Positions 1-8,175 of a stretch of 20,954 bases of DNA are shown here, one piece after another; within the stretch, counting starts at the first letter, position 1, and every line of letters begins with the position of its first letter. Source of the DNA: a virus; the IMG/VR virus record IMGVR_UViG_3300028361_000143, positions 1 to 20,954 of that record; one strand, written 5' to 3'. The translations under genes were made by a program, and so were the position numbers. A model generated the notes under the pieces. It saw only the letters and a list, made by a program, of their open reading frames with translations, ran no database searches and was not told the origin of the DNA.

Positions 1-279
1 GATGTTATTCTTAAATATGGTAATGAAACCAAGGGTGATGTCATACTTTCTTATTTGAAAGCCATGCCAGATTTAGTTAAAATCGATGTGTATGATGATT
101 TTGCTGGTGGTATGGAAAATAAAATCAGGGAATTTACGGATATCGAGAATCAGATTCCCGATGGTGTTGAATATAACATTTATGCCGTGGATGAAGGTCG
201 GGATACGTTTCATTTATTGGAATCAACGAATAACGTTCTTAATATAATCTATGAAGAACTACGAAATTTAAAACACTAG
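1..279 (+). CDS. Hypothetical protein, 3' end only
   Basis: The reading frame is open from the first base of the window to a TAG at 277-279, so this is the C-terminal 92 residues of a gene that starts upstream. A TTG at 55 could be read as a start, but the frame continues before it without a stop, so I treat the gene as partial. The segment is acidic and mixed alpha/beta in character, for example KIDVYDDFAGGMENKIREF and a C-terminal helix ending in ELRNLKH. I recognise no family. Its stop codon shares a base with the GTATTTATA element that precedes the next gene. Confidence 0.6.
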   Translation, partial: DVILKYGNETKGDVILSYLKAMPDLVKIDVYDDFAGGMENKIREFTDIENQIPDGVEYNIYAVDEGRDTFHLLESTNNVLNIIYEELRNLKH

Positions 280-287
280 TATTTATA
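279..287 (+). promoter_or_regulatory. GTATTTATA element upstream of the homing endonuclease gene
   Basis: GTATTTATA lies 13 nt before the ATG at 301. The same element occurs at nearly the same distance before the genes at 5914, 9867, 14599 and 17097. I infer a phage promoter -10-like box. Here it begins on the last base of the previous stop codon. Confidence 0.45.
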
Positions 288-300
288 ATAAAATTTCGAA

Positions 301-1026
301 ATGCCGAAAAAATTAACTAAAGAAGAATTTATTATGAAATCAAAATTTGTTCACGGAAAAATTTTTGATTATTCATTAGTTGATTATGTTAACAGTAAAA
401 CTAAAGTGAAAATAGTTTGCGTGAAACATGGTGTTTTTAAACAACGACCTAATGACCATTTAGGTGGGTATGGATGTAGAAAATGTCAATACGAAAAAAC
501 ATCGAAATTAAATAGGTTCACAAACGAAGAATTCATTAAAAGGGGTAAAAAAATACATGGGGATAAATATGACTACTCTGAATGTAAATATGATGGTTAT
601 GAGAAAAAAATTTCTATCATTTGCCCAAATCATGGTGTTTTTCATCAAACCCCACACAATCATTTAAGTGGGTATGGTTGTTTTAAATGTGGTGAATATA
701 AGGGTGAGAAAATAATTCGTTTATTTTTAGATGAACATGGTATTACATATGAACACGAAAAATCATTTGATGATTGTAGAGATAAGTTTCCATTGAGATT
801 TGATTTTTATTTACCTGAAGAAAATCTCTTAATTGAATTTGATGGTATACAGCATTATCAATCAATACCTTTTTTTGGTAATGATGACGGTTTAAAATCA
901 TACCGAAAACGTGATAAAATAAAAAATCATTATGTTATTAACGATAATTTAAAATTATTAAGATTACCGACAATTTTAATTGAACACGATGAATTAATCC
1001 CCACATTAAAATATTATTTAATATAG
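301..1026 (+). CDS. Homing-endonuclease-like protein: two zinc-ribbon repeats plus Vsr/EDxHD-like nuclease
   Basis: 241 residues. Two tandem repeats (about 7-62 and 73-130) share the pattern F-x-x-(K/R)-x-x-x-x-H-G, then C-x-x-H-G-V-F-x-Q-x-P-x-x-H-L-x-G-Y-G-C-x-x-C. The likely zinc ligands are C40/H43/C59/C62 and C108/H111/C127/C130. Such repeats are typical of DNA-binding parts of phage homing endonucleases. Residues 136-235 look like a Vsr/PD-(D/E)xK-type nuclease: E136, RFDFYLPE (D168), LLIEFDGIQHYQ (E179, D181, H185) and RDKIKN (D205). This resembles the EDxHD homing endonuclease family. I infer a free-standing mobile endonuclease that nicks or cuts related phage DNA. It is visibly A/T-rich, and the next gene starts 2 nt after its stop. 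No interrupted gene is evident beside it. An alternative is a resident nuclease with a phage function. Confidence 0.75.
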   Translation: MPKKLTKEEFIMKSKFVHGKIFDYSLVDYVNSKTKVKIVCVKHGVFKQRPNDHLGGYGCRKCQYEKTSKLNRFTNEEFIKRGKKIHGDKYDYSECKYDGYEKKISIICPNHGVFHQTPHNHLSGYGCFKCGEYKGEKIIRLFLDEHGITYEHEKSFDDCRDKFPLRFDFYLPEENLLIEFDGIQHYQSIPFFGNDDGLKSYRKRDKIKNHYVINDNLKLLRLPTILIEHDELIPTLKYYLI

Positions 1027-1028
1027 TT

Positions 1029-1832
1029 ATGAGTACGATAGCACCATATCATTTACCTCAAATTCGAGCACCATTAAATTATGTGTTGAATAAATTAGAT
1101 GTTGAAGGAATTCAATATCAATTAAATCTAAATCACGATTTAGATGATTTAAAACCCAGTCAACCCTTTGTTATTTCAGATATTGTTTCAAATGTGAATA
1201 TGGATGACCCGTTAATATGGATTTCAAATGAAAATAGAATACTTGATGGTCACCACACATGGATGCGTTGTTGGAATGATAATATTTCATGTAAATCAGT
1301 GCAAGTTAAATTAAATTTTAAAGATAGTTGTAGGATACTTAATAAAATACAGGATATTTATGAGTACGAACAATCACGAGAAATGGAAGAAGTTGTATCA
1401 CAGGACGTAATTAATTACTATGGTGACGATGAGAATCAGTTTCTTAAAGAATTAGAAAACAGTAATCAGGAATTAAATGACGGTGAACCAAATAATAAGG
1501 TTATTACGGCATATAGAAAAGACCCAATTAGAGAAAATTCAGTGGTTGGTAATTTCTTTTTATTAAAACCACAAGATGGTTTCGATAAGTATGAAATAGA
1601 ATTCGATAATCTCTTAGATATGGGTTCACTTGGAGTAACATATAAAGATGGTCAAGAACCAGTAGATATTCTGGCAAAAATCTGGTTTCCCAATATTAAT
1701 TTTGAAAAAATAGGTTCGGAACAGGATGTTCCAGCGATAAACATAAAAAATAAAGCCGTTGCTGAGAAAGCGATGAGAATGGGTTATGATGGAATTTTGT
1801 ATAATAATGTGATTGTTCAAGGATTAAAATAA
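1029..1832 (+). CDS. ParB/sulfiredoxin-like N-terminus fused to an ADP-ribosyltransferase-like C-terminus (tentative)
   Basis: 267 residues. Residues 50-85 contain PFVISDIV, then IWISNENRILDGHHTWMRCW. The 'DGHH-x-W' motif after a short beta strand is the signature of the ParB/sulfiredoxin nucleotide-binding fold, where DGHHR is usual. An acidic helical linker follows. The C-terminal 100 residues begin VVGNFFLLKPQDGFDKYEIEFDN and end MRMGYDGILYNNVIVQGLK. 'GYDGI-Y' close to the C-terminus is a recurrent feature of ART-like domains found in phage polyvalent or virion proteins, but I cannot see a full catalytic triad, so that assignment is inference. The gene follows the endonuclease gene by 2 nt, suggesting cotranscription. 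Possible roles include a nucleotide-dependent enzyme injected with the DNA or a head-associated protein. Confidence 0.5.
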   Translation: MSTIAPYHLPQIRAPLNYVLNKLDVEGIQYQLNLNHDLDDLKPSQPFVISDIVSNVNMDDPLIWISNENRILDGHHTWMRCWNDNISCKSVQVKLNFKDSCRILNKIQDIYEYEQSREMEEVVSQDVINYYGDDENQFLKELENSNQELNDGEPNNKVITAYRKDPIRENSVVGNFFLLKPQDGFDKYEIEFDNLLDMGSLGVTYKDGQEPVDILAKIWFPNINFEKIGSEQDVPAINIKNKAVAEKAMRMGYDGILYNNVIVQGLK

Positions 1833-1882
1833 TGGGTTATCCAACTGTTCATAAAAATCTACGAAAAACTAATAAAAAATAA
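1832..1882 (+). CDS. Possible 16-residue peptide or gene remnant
   Basis: The ATG shares its A with the preceding TAA (TAATG), as in translational coupling, and the frame encodes MGYPTVHKNLRKTNKK before a TAA. It is strongly basic. The length is close to what chance allows, so it may be a remnant or noise. The rest of the gap to 1986 is A/T-rich and I see no convincing promoter or hairpin in it. Confidence 0.2.
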   Translation: MGYPTVHKNLRKTNKK

Positions 1883-1985
1883 TAATATGTATGAAATAAG
1901 TTAAACTTTTGATAAAAACAAACTTTTTATATGAAAAAGAAAATAATATAACAACTTAATGTTAAAGGGATTAAAATAAGTAGAT

Positions 1986-2420
1986 ATGAATACATACAAA
2001 ATAACTAATATAACGAATCAACTACATAAACGTGATGTTCACTTCAAAACACCTGTGAAGATTGAGTATATTGATGACCGAAAAAAGAAAGTTGCCGAAG
2101 TTAAAACAGGTGAAAATCTATTTCTAACTGTAGCAACACTACCATTAGCAATACACAGATTAAGAATCAAAGGTTTAATAAATATTACTGAAGCAAGTGT
2201 TGCTGATATTAAAAAAATAAACCCACCTGAAAAGAAAACGGTAAAAAAAACTAAAATTGAAAAACCAAAGAGTTTGACTACGAAATCAGGTAACAGCGAA
2301 TCCGATACACTAAAAAAATCGAGTACCAGTAAATCAAGTACAACAAAGAAAAAGACTTATAGTAAATCAAGTTCAACGAGTTCTAAAACCGATTCAAAGA
2401 AAGAAGAATTCGGTAGTTAA
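1986..2420 (+). CDS. Hypothetical protein with Lys/Ser/Thr-rich tail
   Basis: 144 residues. The first 75 or so look folded, with predicted strands (VKIEYIDD, KKVAEVKTGENLFLTV) and a segment of small hydrophobic residues (ATLPLAIHRLRIKGLINI). Residues 76-144 are low complexity, dominated by K, S and T with repeated KSS/SST runs, and end in an acidic KKEEFGS. Basic disordered tails of this sort occur in DNA-associated or virion proteins, but I recognise no family. It stands alone between a 153-nt gap and a terminator, so it is probably its own transcription unit or the end of the preceding one. Confidence 0.6.
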   Translation: MNTYKITNITNQLHKRDVHFKTPVKIEYIDDRKKKVAEVKTGENLFLTVATLPLAIHRLRIKGLINITEASVADIKKINPPEKKTVKKTKIEKPKSLTTKSGNSESDTLKKSSTSKSSTTKKKTYSKSSSTSSKTDSKKEEFGS

Positions 2421-2442
2421 GCATAACATCAAGCAATAATTG

Positions 2443-2470
2443 AAAAACCAACAAATTTGTTGGTTTTTTT
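2443..2470 (+). terminator. Intrinsic terminator after the Lys/Ser-rich gene
   Basis: AAAACCAACAAA is followed directly by its exact complement TTTGTTGGTTTT and a T run ending at 2470. The perfect palindrome leaves only a few central bases for the loop. It sits 22 nt after the stop at 2420. As the hairpin is symmetrical and A-flanked, it could act in both directions. Confidence 0.7.
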
Positions 2471-2552
2471 ATGTGAAAGAATTCAAGATTCCGTGATGAT
2501 TTCCGTATAAGCAGATATATAGCATTATTTTATAAAAATTTATAATATTAAT

Positions 2553-3935
2553 ATGGACGGAAAAATAAGAATTTTATTTTATAACCTTGATGGAGCAGGA
2601 GTTAATTATTTCAGAACACAGACTCCTGCAATGGAACTTGAAAGAAATCATGGTGATAGGTTTTATGTGGAAATAAATCCACAAATCGATTTTAATGACC
2701 CCAGTTTTGTAGACTATCTCAAGACATTTCATATCATACATTATCACAGGCAGTTTCTTGGTGACACCCAACAAATGCTGAGACTCGCAGAAGAACTAAA
2801 AAAAGCTGGAACCACGTTAATCGTTGACATCGATGACTATTGGCAATTACATAAAGACCACCCGTTTTATAATATGAGTAAGGGAAAACAAATGCATGTT
2901 CCGATTCAAGAGAACCTGAAGATTGCGGATTACGTAACCACCACATCAGATATTTTTGCCGAGGAAATAAAGAAGGTTACGGGGAAAGATAATGTGGGTG
3001 TGTTCTATAACAGCGTTGACCCCACATGGATGAAACAATTTCAAAATAATTGGAAACCAGACCCAGATGGATTGGTTCGTATCACATATATGGCGGGTTC
3101 ATCACACATGGTTGACGTACAACAACTTGAGGGTGTCGTTAATTATCTACAGTCTCAACCAGATACCCGAAATAAATTTAAAATCATTATTGCTGGATGG
3201 GATACCGAGGGTAAAACCACTGATTACACCTTCAATCAGGAATTCAAAACCGAACTCGAAAGACTGGGATTGTGGACACATGAAGTCGTTAAGGCGGTAA
3301 ATAAACACAGAGGTAATGTCGATATGATACCCAAGATTCCCGATGAGATTAAGGAAAAATATCGTGATAACATATTTAATCAGGAACAACGTGATATCAG
3401 ATCGGAAGAAAGTATATATTTGATGTATGAAAAAATACTTACTGATAATCATGGGATTATTGAAAATGATGACTACTTGAGCTGGCTAATGAATTTCGAG
3501 AGAAATATACAGTATGACAACGAAGGAAATTTCGGAAGACGCTGGACACAGAAAGCCAATACGTATGCCAAGGTATTGGATGAAACCGACATAGCTCTCG
3601 CACCACTTGCCGATAACGGTTTCAATAGAATGAAATCCAATTTGAAGCAAGTGGAATGCTGGACTCGTAAACTTCCGATAGTCTGTAGTGATATCCCCCC
3701 ATATAATGTTCATGGTCACCACATGGAGAACTGTGTGTTGATTCCAAGTAAGAAAAACGCACATAAGTACTGGAAGAAGTATTTGAAGCAACTCATATTG
3801 GATGCCGAATTAAGAAAAAAAATCGGTAATCAATTACATGAAGACTTCAAAGAAGAATATAATCTTGCAAATGTCACGGCAAAACGTGCAGAATTCTATG
3901 AAAAAGTGATTGCCAAAACATTGGAAACCGTGTAA
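2553..3935 (+). CDS. GT-B fold glycosyltransferase (GT4-like)
   Basis: 460 residues. The N-terminal Rossmann-like half starts KIRILFYNLDGAGVNYFR and includes a loop-strand IVDIDDYW near 92-97, then YVTTTSDIFAEEI and VFYNSVDP (about 151-158), which is typical of the acceptor domain of group 1 glycosyltransferases. The C-terminal half has RITYMAGSSHM, FKIIIAGWDT and, around 346-368, DIALAPLADNGFNRMKSNLK-QVECW. That last stretch corresponds to the nucleotide-sugar binding region with the conserved acidic residue (E in QVEC), followed by LPIVCSDIPPY. The donor and acceptor cannot be read from the sequence. An insert-like stretch (about 245-300) between strands seems long for the family. Its place inside the structural gene region suggests glycosylation of virion proteins, or less likely of host surface sugars. 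It overlaps the next gene by 1 nt (TAATG), indicating coupling. The gap before it (2471-2552) shows no clear promoter. Confidence 0.8.
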   Translation: MDGKIRILFYNLDGAGVNYFRTQTPAMELERNHGDRFYVEINPQIDFNDPSFVDYLKTFHIIHYHRQFLGDTQQMLRLAEELKKAGTTLIVDIDDYWQLHKDHPFYNMSKGKQMHVPIQENLKIADYVTTTSDIFAEEIKKVTGKDNVGVFYNSVDPTWMKQFQNNWKPDPDGLVRITYMAGSSHMVDVQQLEGVVNYLQSQPDTRNKFKIIIAGWDTEGKTTDYTFNQEFKTELERLGLWTHEVVKAVNKHRGNVDMIPKIPDEIKEKYRDNIFNQEQRDIRSEESIYLMYEKILTDNHGIIENDDYLSWLMNFERNIQYDNEGNFGRRWTQKANTYAKVLDETDIALAPLADNGFNRMKSNLKQVECWTRKLPIVCSDIPPYNVHGHHMENCVLIPSKKNAHKYWKKYLKQLILDAELRKKIGNQLHEDFKEEYNLANVTAKRAEFYEKVIAKTLETV

Positions 3936-4963
3936 TGAAGAAACTTTTTAGAAATATAGTTCTTTGGTTATACATCAAACTTCATACATTGATGATTGCC
4001 ATAGGTGTGGCATTATTTAATACTGAACAGGAAATACTTAAAGCCGACCCCGATAATCTCAAAGAAGGTGATAAACATGTTCAGAGAATGCGTCATAGAA
4101 ATCAATTACTTGAGAAATTCTATGCTGGTCAAACCGATGAAAAGTACGTGCAAGAGTATTATGAAGTCCTTAAGAAAGCCGATAAGTTCATAAGAACAGC
4201 AACCCCACATCAAATGGCGGTTGCTGCCGATAAATATGGTACGAGTTACGGCATGAAAGACAAATGGGGTAGACGTTACGAACACTATGGTTTCTTCGAT
4301 GATAAGCACAAACATACTGGTAAGACATTGGGTGAGGTTCTAGCTATGGAATTCGAGGAAAGACGTACTAAGGACGATGATTTAAATATAATGTACATCT
4401 TTAATAACACGCCTATGGAAGTTGGTTTAAAGGACATTGGTGAGTCAATTGGTCGAAAGACTAAGGGAATAAATATTTCACCAATAACCGAAAATTATGG
4501 GGATGTTATTGATTATCCAGTAACACATTTACGTGATATCGAAATCAGAGAAACCCCACCATACATCAATAGGATTATTTTTAAGTGGGATGGCATTGAC
4601 ATCGTGGACATCAATAAAGCAAGCAAACAATTCAGATTTCCAATAAGTGTGGTTCGTGATAACGAGAAAGCAATAAATAAAATCGAAGAACTAACAGAAT
4701 TTCTACATGTTAAAAAGATTGGGTTTGAACACCGACAACTGGAATTTTTCATTCCATTACATTTCAACACATCTGAAATCGATGACAATTCAAATGTGTT
4801 TAGAGAAATTGTTGACATTAAACAAGTTTTTATTCGTGATGAATACGGAGAATTTCTTGCTTTTGGTGTTAATAATTTTGTGAAAAGAATAATTTATAAC
4901 GACACTCATGAAGTGCTGAAATTCGATGGAATTGAAATGCAAATGATGGGTAGAAAAACGTAA
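3935..4963 (+). CDS. Hypothetical protein with N-terminal hydrophobic segment
   Basis: 342 residues. The ATG uses the last A of the glycosyltransferase stop, so translation is probably coupled. Residues 5-28 (from FRNIVLWLYIKL to GVALF) form one hydrophobic helix, preceded by a positive MKKLFR; it could be a membrane anchor or a buried helix. A charged helical region follows to about 110, then a soluble alpha/beta part with WGRRYEHYGFFDD, LNIMYIFNNTPMEVG and strand-rich C-terminal repeats such as FRFPISVVRDNEKA. I recognise no family. The operon context (glycosyltransferase before, small acidic proteins and the baseplate block after) suggests a virion or assembly protein. Confidence 0.6.
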   Translation: MKKLFRNIVLWLYIKLHTLMIAIGVALFNTEQEILKADPDNLKEGDKHVQRMRHRNQLLEKFYAGQTDEKYVQEYYEVLKKADKFIRTATPHQMAVAADKYGTSYGMKDKWGRRYEHYGFFDDKHKHTGKTLGEVLAMEFEERRTKDDDLNIMYIFNNTPMEVGLKDIGESIGRKTKGINISPITENYGDVIDYPVTHLRDIEIRETPPYINRIIFKWDGIDIVDINKASKQFRFPISVVRDNEKAINKIEELTEFLHVKKIGFEHRQLEFFIPLHFNTSEIDDNSNVFREIVDIKQVFIRDEYGEFLAFGVNNFVKRIIYNDTHEVLKFDGIEMQMMGRKT

Positions 4964-4967
4964 TACT

Positions 4968-5372
4968 ATGTCAAAATTTTTAGAAGACCTAAAGAATGCT
5001 GCTGATGGTGGAGAATTTAATTCAGAGGCAGCGAAAAAAATTATCGAAGTAAGTGAAGCTGCTGAAAATAAAGCAAAAAATATGGAACCCTCACTGAAAA
5101 AAAGAATGGAAGACACCCCAGTTGAACCTGTTTCTGAGGACGAGGTGTCGGAATTAAATTCGGAATACGAGACTGAAATAAAAGAAGTCGATGCAGCAAA
5201 TAATCAACTGGCGATGCTGGTTGAAATCGAAGATATGGTGAAATTAACACTCGGTGATATGCTGGGTCATATTGAGAGTCTGGAAGAAAATCTTAAAGAT
5301 AAACTCAATGACACACCGTATCAAGAACTAAACTTAAAAATCAAAGAAATAAAATCAAAATACAAATTTTAA
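4968..5372 (+). CDS. Hypothetical acidic coiled-coil protein
   Basis: 134 residues, very rich in Glu, Lys and Ala, almost entirely helical by composition. Long heptad-like stretches occur around 10-40 and 65-130, for example EIEDMVKLTLGDMLGHIESLEENLKDKL. There is no signal peptide, no Cys and no recognisable catalytic motif. It starts 4 nt after the previous stop and ends 15 nt before the next gene, so it is in the same operon. Small acidic helical proteins in this position are often chaperones or scaffolding factors, but this is inference only. Confidence 0.6.
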   Translation: MSKFLEDLKNAADGGEFNSEAAKKIIEVSEAAENKAKNMEPSLKKRMEDTPVEPVSEDEVSELNSEYETEIKEVDAANNQLAMLVEIEDMVKLTLGDMLGHIESLEENLKDKLNDTPYQELNLKIKEIKSKYKF

Positions 5373-5387
5373 TTAAAACAAATATTT

Positions 5388-5834
5388 ATGGCAAAAATCG
5401 AAAAAGCGTCTGAGGATATCGTAAATCTATTCGAAGAAATCAGAGAGAAAACCACTATTCCTAAATGGGTGCAATTTGAGATTCTCAGTAACGACAAACA
5501 GAAGGAAATCTATAAAATCACCAAGGCTAATGACATTATAGAGGTTCTAACTGATGGGGTGAATTTTATTGTTGTGGTTAATGAGGAAATTCTGGATGAA
5601 TTACCGTTCGACATGCAAGAAATGGTTATGAATGAAGCTCTTGCTGGGGTTGTTGTTAACGATAGTGACACGGTTTCTCTGGATAAACCCAATTTTAATA
5701 CTCATCGAAGTATGTTAGAACACTATGGACACGAATCAATTGTGCGACTACACGAATCAATTAAAAGTCTTTATGACGCAAAAAAAGAAAAAGAAGACGA
5801 AGAAAAGGCGAGAACAAAAAAAGTTAAAGCATAA
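5388..5834 (+). CDS. Hypothetical protein, possibly a degenerate zincin-like domain
   Basis: 148 residues. The central part has strands IIEVLTDGVNFIVVVNEEILDELP, then a helix DMQEMVMNEALAGVVVN followed by an HRSMLEHYGHESIVRLHESI helix. The layout (a strand ending in -ELP-, then a helix with -NE-) recalls phage metallopeptidase-like proteins in which HExxH lies in that helix, but the His ligands are absent here, so any protease activity is unlikely. The last 18 residues are a charged K/E tail. It is the last gene before a strong terminator. The start is chosen at ATG 5388, which follows an A/T-rich leader with no alternative upstream. Confidence 0.6.
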   Translation: MAKIEKASEDIVNLFEEIREKTTIPKWVQFEILSNDKQKEIYKITKANDIIEVLTDGVNFIVVVNEEILDELPFDMQEMVMNEALAGVVVNDSDTVSLDKPNFNTHRSMLEHYGHESIVRLHESIKSLYDAKKEKEDEEKARTKKVKA

Positions 5835-5851
5835 TAGTTACATTAAATCCG

Positions 5852-5883
5852 AAATCCCGATAAGTTATTATCGGGATTTTTTT
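5852..5883 (+). terminator. Strong intrinsic terminator ending the 2553-5834 operon
   Basis: AAATCCCGATAA (5852-5863), loop GTTA, TTATCGGGATTT (5868-5879): a perfect 12-bp stem followed by T's to 5883. It is separated by only 8 nt from the GTATTTATA element that precedes the next operon. The terminator at 9806 shares the arm AAATCCCGAT. Confidence 0.9.
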
Positions 5884-5891
5884 GTTTATAA

Positions 5892-5900
5892 GTATTTATA
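5892..5900 (+). promoter_or_regulatory. GTATTTATA element before the baseplate operon
   Basis: GTATTTATA, 13 nt before the ATG at 5914 and just after the terminator at 5852-5883. A new transcript must start here if that terminator works, which makes this the best-supported promoter-like copy of the motif. Confidence 0.55.
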
Positions 5901-5913
5901 GGAAATTAATGTA

Positions 5914-6312
5914 ATGAATTCATATAACATAACATTTCCATTTAAAGATGACGTGACCACGAATACATTCATTCAAATGAATCGTGTGACTAAAGATGCG
6001 TATCTTTCTAATTTGTTGCTGTTATTATTAACGGAAAAACACGAAAGATATTATCAACCAGATTATGGTACGTTCTTACTTCAACACATTTTTGAACCCA
6101 ATGACGAAATCACTTCACGAATGGTTGAAGAAGACATTAAAGAAACCGTGGCGTTATTCATGCCTGAAATCAAAATAATGTCAGTGAGTTTCAATTGGCT
6201 AAACGATGATAATGGTCAACCAATATCTGAAAATCAATTAAATGTAAATGTTAAATTCGTATATAAAGAGGGTTCGTTATCGGAAGAAGGTAATTTAGAC
6301 TTAAATTTTTAA
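5914..6312 (+). CDS. gp25-like baseplate wedge protein (GPW/gp25 family)
   Basis: 132 residues, about the usual length for the family. The diagnostic core is residues 30-62: SNLLLLLLTEKHERYYQPDYG followed by TFLLQHIFEPND, matching the family pattern 'LLT--GER-x-x-P-x-(F/Y)-G--L---(L/I)F-P'. The downstream ALFMPEIKIMSVSFNW and the terminal strand NVNVKFVYKEGSLSEEG complete the alpha/beta fold. In T4-like and P2-like phages this protein forms the inner baseplate ring at the start of the sheath and contacts the gp6/J-type wedge protein, whose gene lies 3 nt downstream. It opens an operon after a terminator and a promoter-like element. Confidence 0.9.
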   Translation: MNSYNITFPFKDDVTTNTFIQMNRVTKDAYLSNLLLLLLTEKHERYYQPDYGTFLLQHIFEPNDEITSRMVEEDIKETVALFMPEIKIMSVSFNWLNDDNGQPISENQLNVNVKFVYKEGSLSEEGNLDLNF

Positions 6313-6315
6313 AAA

Positions 6316-8175
6316 ATGGCAACTGAAACAACAAACGTGATTCGCTACGGAAGCAGAACTTTCTCAGAAATTAGAGAGGATTTAATTGCTTTAATTAGAC
6401 AAAGTTACCCTGAGATACTTAGTGATTTCACGGATTCCAGTGTGGGTGCAATGCTTATTGACCTAAATGCTGGTGTAACAAACAACCTCTCTATGAATAC
6501 CGATAGGGCATTTCAAGAAACCCAATTAGAATATGCCCAACAAAGGTCAAGTATTCTGAACATAGCAAAAAATATGGGATTCAATATACCTGCTCGTAGA
6601 CCAAGTGTTACTGTTGTTGACTTTAGTGTAACGATTCCTGTTTTGGGAAATGCACCTGACTCAAATTATTATCCTGTGTTAAATGCAGGTGCACAAGTTG
6701 TTGGGGGTGGACAAACATTTGAGATTCAAAATAACGTGAATTGGAGTACGGCTGCAAGTAGTTTGGGTGACCCAAATAGAAGTATTATCCCGACACTGGA
6801 TTCCAATGGTATTCCAATTAATTATGTTGTAACCAAGAGAGAAGTGGTGTTAAATGGAGCCACAAATATATTTAAGAAAGTCATCACTGCCAGCGACATC
6901 ATACCGTTTTTCAGTATAACGCTTCCTGACCCAGATATTCTGGAAATCGATAGTGTGATTCTATTAGAGGGTACTAATTATAGTAATAACCCAACGGAAA
7001 CCGACTTCAGGAATATCAATAACCGTTATTTTGAAGTCGATTATTTGGCGCAGCAACGTATTTTTATTGAAGACGAATTAAACTCATCTGGAAGCAGTAA
7101 TACAAGTAATATTAAAGCTGCCAGATGGATAGATATTACGAAAAAATTTATTAAGGAATACACTCCGAATGGTTATTGTAAACTTACTTTTGGTTCTGGT
7201 GATGCTGATGTTAATGCGTTTAGAAACGGTTTTCTTAAAGCAGGTGTAAGTAATAGAGAGTTTCTCGATAATTTTCTAAATAACACGGCACTTGGTGAAA
7301 AACTCAAAGCCAATTACACGTTATTTGTTAAATACAGGACAGGTGGGGGTGCGAGTTCAAATATCGGCACAAATGTTCTGACTCAAATGGGTGCGTATTC
7401 TATGGGGGTGAACGGAAGTCGTCAGCAATTCAACCAAGCTGTTAGAAGAAGTCTCAGTGTTAATAATCCGATACCAGCCATTGGTGGTAATAATGGGTTA
7501 TCTACGGAACAAATCAGACAACTGGTTAAATACAATTTTAGTGCGCAGCAAAGAAGCGTTCAATTGACAGATTACTTGTTACAGGTGTATAAAATGCCCG
7601 GGGAGTACGGTTCACCTTATCGTGCCAATGCCTATAAATTAAATAATAAAATCGTTATACCCATTATAGGTATTGGTGCTGATGGTAAACTTGATAACAC
7701 TAGTAATTCATTGCTTCAGGGAAACATCACGGAATGGCTTACGGAATTCCGCATGGTTAATGACTATATAGAGGTTAAAGACGGTCAAATTTTTAATCTG
7801 GGATTTGAAGTCGATGTGTTTGTTGAAAATCAAGCCGATAATCAAATCGCAAACAATATAATTAATAAGATTTCAAGTTATTTCAATATAGCTGAACATG
7901 AAATGAATGAGGACGTGTATCTCGGAAAACTAGAAAGACAGATTCTGGAAGTCAATGGTGTTATAAATATAGTTAATCTCAAGGTCTTTAATTTGGTTGG
8001 TGACCAATATTCGATAAATACGGTGACTCAACCCATATCTAACACCAGTACTGGTGAAATAAAAATTGAAAACAATACAATATATTCAACACCTGATTCG
8101 ATGTTTGAAATCAAATATCCTCGAAAAGATATTAAGGTTTCGCTAAGAAAGTCAGTAATTAATGGAAAGAATTAA
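6316..8175 (+). CDS. Baseplate wedge protein, gp6/baseplate-J-like
   Basis: 619 residues. The N-terminus has the J-family opening: F-S-E-I-R-E-D-L-I-A-L-I-R-Q-S-Y-P, then DFTDSSVGAMLIDLNAGVTN and an aromatic/polar helix with RAFQETQLEYAQQRSSI and NMGFNIPARRPSV. The middle carries the inserted beta domain, including FVKYRTGGGASSNIG. The C-terminus has the typical YLGKLERQILEVNGVINIVNLKV segment. In contractile tails two copies of this protein form the wedge iris that opens on sheath contraction. The preceding gp25-like gene ends 3 nt upstream, and the downstream ORF overlaps by 14 nt, so translation is probably coupled. Confidence 0.88.
   Translation: MATETTNVIRYGSRTFSEIREDLIALIRQSYPEILSDFTDSSVGAMLIDLNAGVTNNLSMNTDRAFQETQLEYAQQRSSILNIAKNMGFNIPARRPSVTVVDFSVTIPVLGNAPDSNYYPVLNAGAQVVGGGQTFEIQNNVNWSTAASSLGDPNRSIIPTLDSNGIPINYVVTKREVVLNGATNIFKKVITASDIIPFFSITLPDPDILEIDSVILLEGTNYSNNPTETDFRNINNRYFEVDYLAQQRIFIEDELNSSGSSNTSNIKAARWIDITKKFIKEYTPNGYCKLTFGSGDADVNAFRNGFLKAGVSNREFLDNFLNNTALGEKLKANYTLFVKYRTGGGASSNIGTNVLTQMGAYSMGVNGSRQQFNQAVRRSLSVNNPIPAIGGNNGLSTEQIRQLVKYNFSAQQRSVQLTDYLLQVYKMPGEYGSPYRANAYKLNNKIVIPIIGIGADGKLDNTSNSLLQGNITEWLTEFRMVNDYIEVKDGQIFNLGFEVDVFVENQADNQIANNIINKISSYFNIAEHEMNEDVYLGKLERQILEVNGVINIVNLKVFNLVGDQYSINTVTQPISNTSTGEIKIENNTIYSTPDSMFEIKYPRKDIKVSLRKSVINGKN

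Noticed and set aside
279-287. T4-type late promoter for minus-strand transcription (TATAAATA read on the reverse strand)
   Set aside because: No supported gene lies on the minus strand near any copy, while spacing to the plus-strand starts is constant.
2574-4818. Long minus-strand ORFs opposite the glycosyltransferase and next gene
   Set aside because: They are antisense to genes with recognisable motifs or clear coupling, and their translations look like composition shadows.
5384-5390. ATATTTATG as another promoter-like copy
   Set aside because: It contains the start codon itself and so cannot have the same role or spacing as the other five.
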